From Glaciecola sp. UBA1851 (lineage in GTDB: Bacteria; Pseudomonadota; Gammaproteobacteria; Enterobacterales; Alteromonadaceae), in NCBI GenBank assembly GCA_002338515.1, contig DDIL01000068.1, positions 1 to 14,175 on the forward strand: a DNA stretch of 14,175 bases. The letters are read 5' to 3'. Below the pieces are notes generated by a model, which was not told where the DNA came from, did not search any database, and worked only from the letters and a program-made list of their open reading frames with translations. Positions 11,555 to 14,175 of the stretch are shown one piece after another. Position 1 is the first letter of the stretch. Every line of letters begins with the position of its first letter. The position numbers and the translations under genes are program-made.

Positions 11555-14175
11555 ATGAAAATCCTCAGCCGTAATGTATTTGTTGGCCCCAATATCTATG
11601 CTAATTTCCCGGTTATATGTTTTCAAATTGATTTAGGCGAACTTGAAAACTGGCCCTCAGTTAAGTTAGGTCAAGACTTTATAGACGGCTTAGTTACCGC
11701 TATACCCACCTTGCAAACTCATGGCTGCTCTTATGGCGAAGAAGGCGGATTTTTAAGGCGACTGCGTGAAGATGAAGGCACTTGGATGGGCCACATTTGG
11801 GAACACGTTGCCATAGAGCTGCAAAATTTAGCTGGCTCGGATATTTCTTTCGGGCGCACAAGAAGCCTAGAAGAAAAAGGCTGTTATTATGTGGTATATC
11901 AATATCAGCAACGCGATGTAGGGCTTGAAGCAGGGGCATTAGGTTTAAAACTGTTGCAGCATTTAATGCCAAAAGAAGTACAACAAGCAATTAATGCAGA
12001 TATTGAGGCCGATTTTGATTTTGAGTCAGAACTGACTGACTTTATAAAAATGGCGCAGCGTAAAGAGTTTGGCCCAAGCACGGGTTCACTTGTTGCTGCG
12101 GCAGAAGAACGCGGTATTCCATGGCTTCGATTAAATAACTACAGCCTTGTACAATTTGGGCATGGCAAGTATCAGCAACGTATTCAAGCAACCATTACTA
12201 GTCAAACGAAACATATCGCCGTTGAAATTTCTTGCGATAAAGAAGACACCCATAATCTACTGAATGATTTAGGCTTGCCCGTTCCACAACAATTAATGAT
12301 TTACAGCGAACGACAAGCGGTAAGAGCAGCTAATCGAATAGGGTTCCCTGTTGTTATTAAACCTTTAAATGCGAATCATGGCCGCGGCGTTAGTATTAAT
12401 TTAACCACTGATGAAGAGGTAGCCATCGCATTTGCAGAAGCACAAAAATTTGGTAGTAGCCGAGCCGTTTTAGTAGAGAGCTTTTTAACCGGTTACGATC
12501 ACCGAATGCTAGTAGTGAATAACGAACTAGTAGCCGTTGCCAAACGAGTGCCTGGACATGTTATCGGCGATGGCAAAAGTACCATTGAGCAATTAATTGA
12601 CAAGGTAAATGAAGACCCTCGTCGTGGTGTAGGCCATGAAAAGGTACTTACTAGATTAGAGCTTGATAATCAGGCCACGCGATTAATGGAAGAGGCAAAC
12701 TATAATAAAGACACAGTACTAAAAAGTGGCGAAGCGTTTTATTTACGTTCAACCGCCAACTTATCAACAGGCGGTACAGCAATTGATGTAACCGATATTG
12801 TTCACCCTGACAATCGAGATATGGCAATTCGCGCCATTAAAGCAATTGGCCTAGATATTGGTGGCGTTGATTTCTTAACAGATGATATTAGTAAGTCATA
12901 TAAAGAGATTGGCGGAGGTATTTGCGAATGTAATGCTGCACCTGGCTTTAGAATGCATGTTGCCCCCAGTGAAGGGCAATCAAGAGATGTAGCTGGCAAA
13001 GTAATGGAAATGTTGTTCCCAGCCGGCTCTAATGCACAAATTCCAGTTGCCGGTATTACCGGTACAAACGGTAAAACAACCACGTCTAGAATGCTAGCCA
13101 GTATTATGAAGAGCGCAGGCTTTACCACAGGGATGACTTCTACAGACGGCGTATATATTGACGGACATTTGACTGTAAAAGGCGATATGACTGGCCCTAC
13201 TTCGGCACAAATTGTACTGCGTGACCCAAGCGTTGACTTTGCGATTATGGAAACCGCTAGAGGCGGCATAGTTAAACGCGGATTAGGTTATAACACCTGT
13301 AATGTGGGTGCATGTTTAAATATCTCTGCCGATCATTTAGGCCAACGTGGCGTAAACTCACTAGAAGACTTAGCTAAAGTGAAGCGCGTAGTGACAGAAG
13401 TTGCAACCGATTGTGTGGTGCTTAATGCAGACGATATTCATTGCTTACAAATGGCTGAGTTCTGTACAGCAAAACAAATATGCTATGTAACAAAAGACTC
13501 GGGCCACGGATTAGTGCGAGAGCATATTCGTCAAGGCGGTATGGCAGTAGTACTTGAGAAAGGTATTAATGGTGACATGATCACTATTTACGATAAGGGC
13601 GCGCACATTCCACTATTATGGACGCACTTAATACCCGCCACAATTGAAGGAAAAGCGATGCATAATGTGCAAAACGCGATGTTTGCTACCGCCATGGCTT
13701 ACAGTTTTGACACTTCGCTAGAAGATATTAGGCAAGGACTACGAATATTCAATACATCGTTCTACCAAGCACCAGGTAGGCTCAACATATTTGATGAGCA
13801 TCCGTTCAAAGTCATTTTAGATTACGCACACAATCCAGCTGCAATTAAAACTATAACCGATTTAGCCTCTCGATTAGAAGTTAAAGGTAAGCGTAGATTA
13901 GTGATTGCAATGCCAGGTGACCGTAGAGACGAAGACATTATTGAAGCGGCAAAAACCGTGGCGAATACCTTTGACACCTTTGTTTGTAAGGCAGATGATG
14001 ATAGACGCGGTAGAGGGTTTGACGAAGTGCCAATGCTTCTTAAACATACGTTAATGGCAGAAGGTGTTAGTGAATCGGATATTCAAGTTATACCAAGTGA
14101 GGCAGACGCAGTTGAAAGTGGTTTAAGCTCGTGTGACGCCGGCGATCTACTCGTGATATTGGGCGATAACATTAC
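11555..14175 (+). CDS. cphA: Cyanophycin synthetase, C-terminus cut by the window edge
   Basis: The frame is open for 873 codons to the window end; family members are about 870-920 residues, so only a short tail should be missing. Non-ribosomally, CphA extends cyanophycin by adding Asp to the backbone and Arg to its side chains, using two ATP sites. The N-domain begins MKILSRNVFVGPNIYA and contains HIWEH (80-84). The ATP-grasp domain shows STGSL (175-179), KPLNANHGRG (269-278) and metal-binding CECNAAPGFRMH (Glu458, Asn460). The Mur-ligase-like domain has P-loop GTNGKTTT (503-510), ETARGG (from 566), DYAHNP (from 756) and MPGDRRDED (from 786). All these motifs fall in one frame, so no frameshift is present. 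ATG 11555 has AGGA 10 nt upstream. It lies 114 nt after cphB. Confidence 0.96.
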   Translation, partial: MKILSRNVFVGPNIYANFPVICFQIDLGELENWPSVKLGQDFIDGLVTAIPTLQTHGCSYGEEGGFLRRLREDEGTWMGHIWEHVAIELQNLAGSDISFGRTRSLEEKGCYYVVYQYQQRDVGLEAGALGLKLLQHLMPKEVQQAINADIEADFDFESELTDFIKMAQRKEFGPSTGSLVAAAEERGIPWLRLNNYSLVQFGHGKYQQRIQATITSQTKHIAVEISCDKEDTHNLLNDLGLPVPQQLMIYSERQAVRAANRIGFPVVIKPLNANHGRGVSINLTTDEEVAIAFAEAQKFGSSRAVLVESFLTGYDHRMLVVNNELVAVAKRVPGHVIGDGKSTIEQLIDKVNEDPRRGVGHEKVLTRLELDNQATRLMEEANYNKDTVLKSGEAFYLRSTANLSTGGTAIDVTDIVHPDNRDMAIRAIKAIGLDIGGVDFLTDDISKSYKEIGGGICECNAAPGFRMHVAPSEGQSRDVAGKVMEMLFPAGSNAQIPVAGITGTNGKTTTSRMLASIMKSAGFTTGMTSTDGVYIDGHLTVKGDMTGPTSAQIVLRDPSVDFAIMETARGGIVKRGLGYNTCNVGACLNISADHLGQRGVNSLEDLAKVKRVVTEVATDCVVLNADDIHCLQMAEFCTAKQICYVTKDSGHGLVREHIRQGGMAVVLEKGINGDMITIYDKGAHIPLLWTHLIPATIEGKAMHNVQNAMFATAMAYSFDTSLEDIRQGLRIFNTSFYQAPGRLNIFDEHPFKVILDYAHNPAAIKTITDLASRLEVKGKRRLVIAMPGDRRDEDIIEAAKTVANTFDTFVCKADDDRRGRGFDEVPMLLKHTLMAEGVSESDIQVIPSEADAVESGLSSCDAGDLLVILGDNI

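Noticed and set aside
11700..11990. Antisense frame within the start of cphA
   Set aside because: It overlaps the conserved N-domain coding sequence and its product resembles no family; treated as chance.
12802..13269. Long antisense open frame of 155 codons within cphA
   Set aside because: It lies opposite strongly conserved cphA motifs (Glu458/Asn460 region and P-loop), has low-complexity Ile/Pro/Val composition and no ribosome site; it is a shadow of codon bias in cphA.

Overview
The window is AT-rich DNA (roughly 40% G+C by eye) and dense with genes. Its gene content and protein style suggest a marine gammaproteobacterium of the Alteromonadales type, an assignment inferred from family resemblance rather than from any marker gene. 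It divides into a minus-strand half (39-8395, plus a leader up to about 8700) and a plus-strand half (8918 to the window end).

The minus-strand half is an export and signalling operon, read right to left. It begins with a HlyD/MacA-type periplasmic adaptor, then a MacB/LolD-type ABC ATPase, two different FtsX/MacB-type permeases, a sigma-54-dependent response regulator and its membrane histidine kinase. The adaptor and ATPase genes are separated by a striking nested inverted repeat; the other genes are packed closely. Ahead of the adaptor, I see a sigma-54 type promoter, two TGTCCG/CGGACA palindromes about 86 and 107 bp upstream of the predicted start of transcription, and an untracked 27-codon ORF for a single-span membrane peptide. 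The simplest reading is an autoregulated exporter: kinase senses, regulator binds the palindromes, sigma-54 promoter fires the operon. No TolC-type outer membrane gene is present here. Two small genes follow the kinase: a P-loop nucleotide kinase-like protein and a hydrophobic protein with a TTG start.

The plus-strand half is a cyanophycin (multi-L-arginyl-poly-L-aspartate) locus. In order it holds a small GNAT-like protein of unknown role, isoaspartyl dipeptidase (iadA, TTG start), cyanophycinase (cphB) and cyanophycin synthetase (cphA). The cphA frame is open to the window edge, so its C-terminus is missing. Together CphA would make the polymer from Asp and Arg, CphB would cut it to beta-Asp-Arg dipeptides, and IadA would release the free amino acids: a full nitrogen-storage cycle in one cluster.

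The most noteworthy points are the sigma-54 control region with its hidden small membrane peptide, the approximately 107-bp nested palindrome inside the exporter operon, a glutamate in IadA at the place of the metal-bridging carboxylated lysine of the E. coli enzyme, and the unexplained GNAT-like protein leading the cyanophycin cluster.
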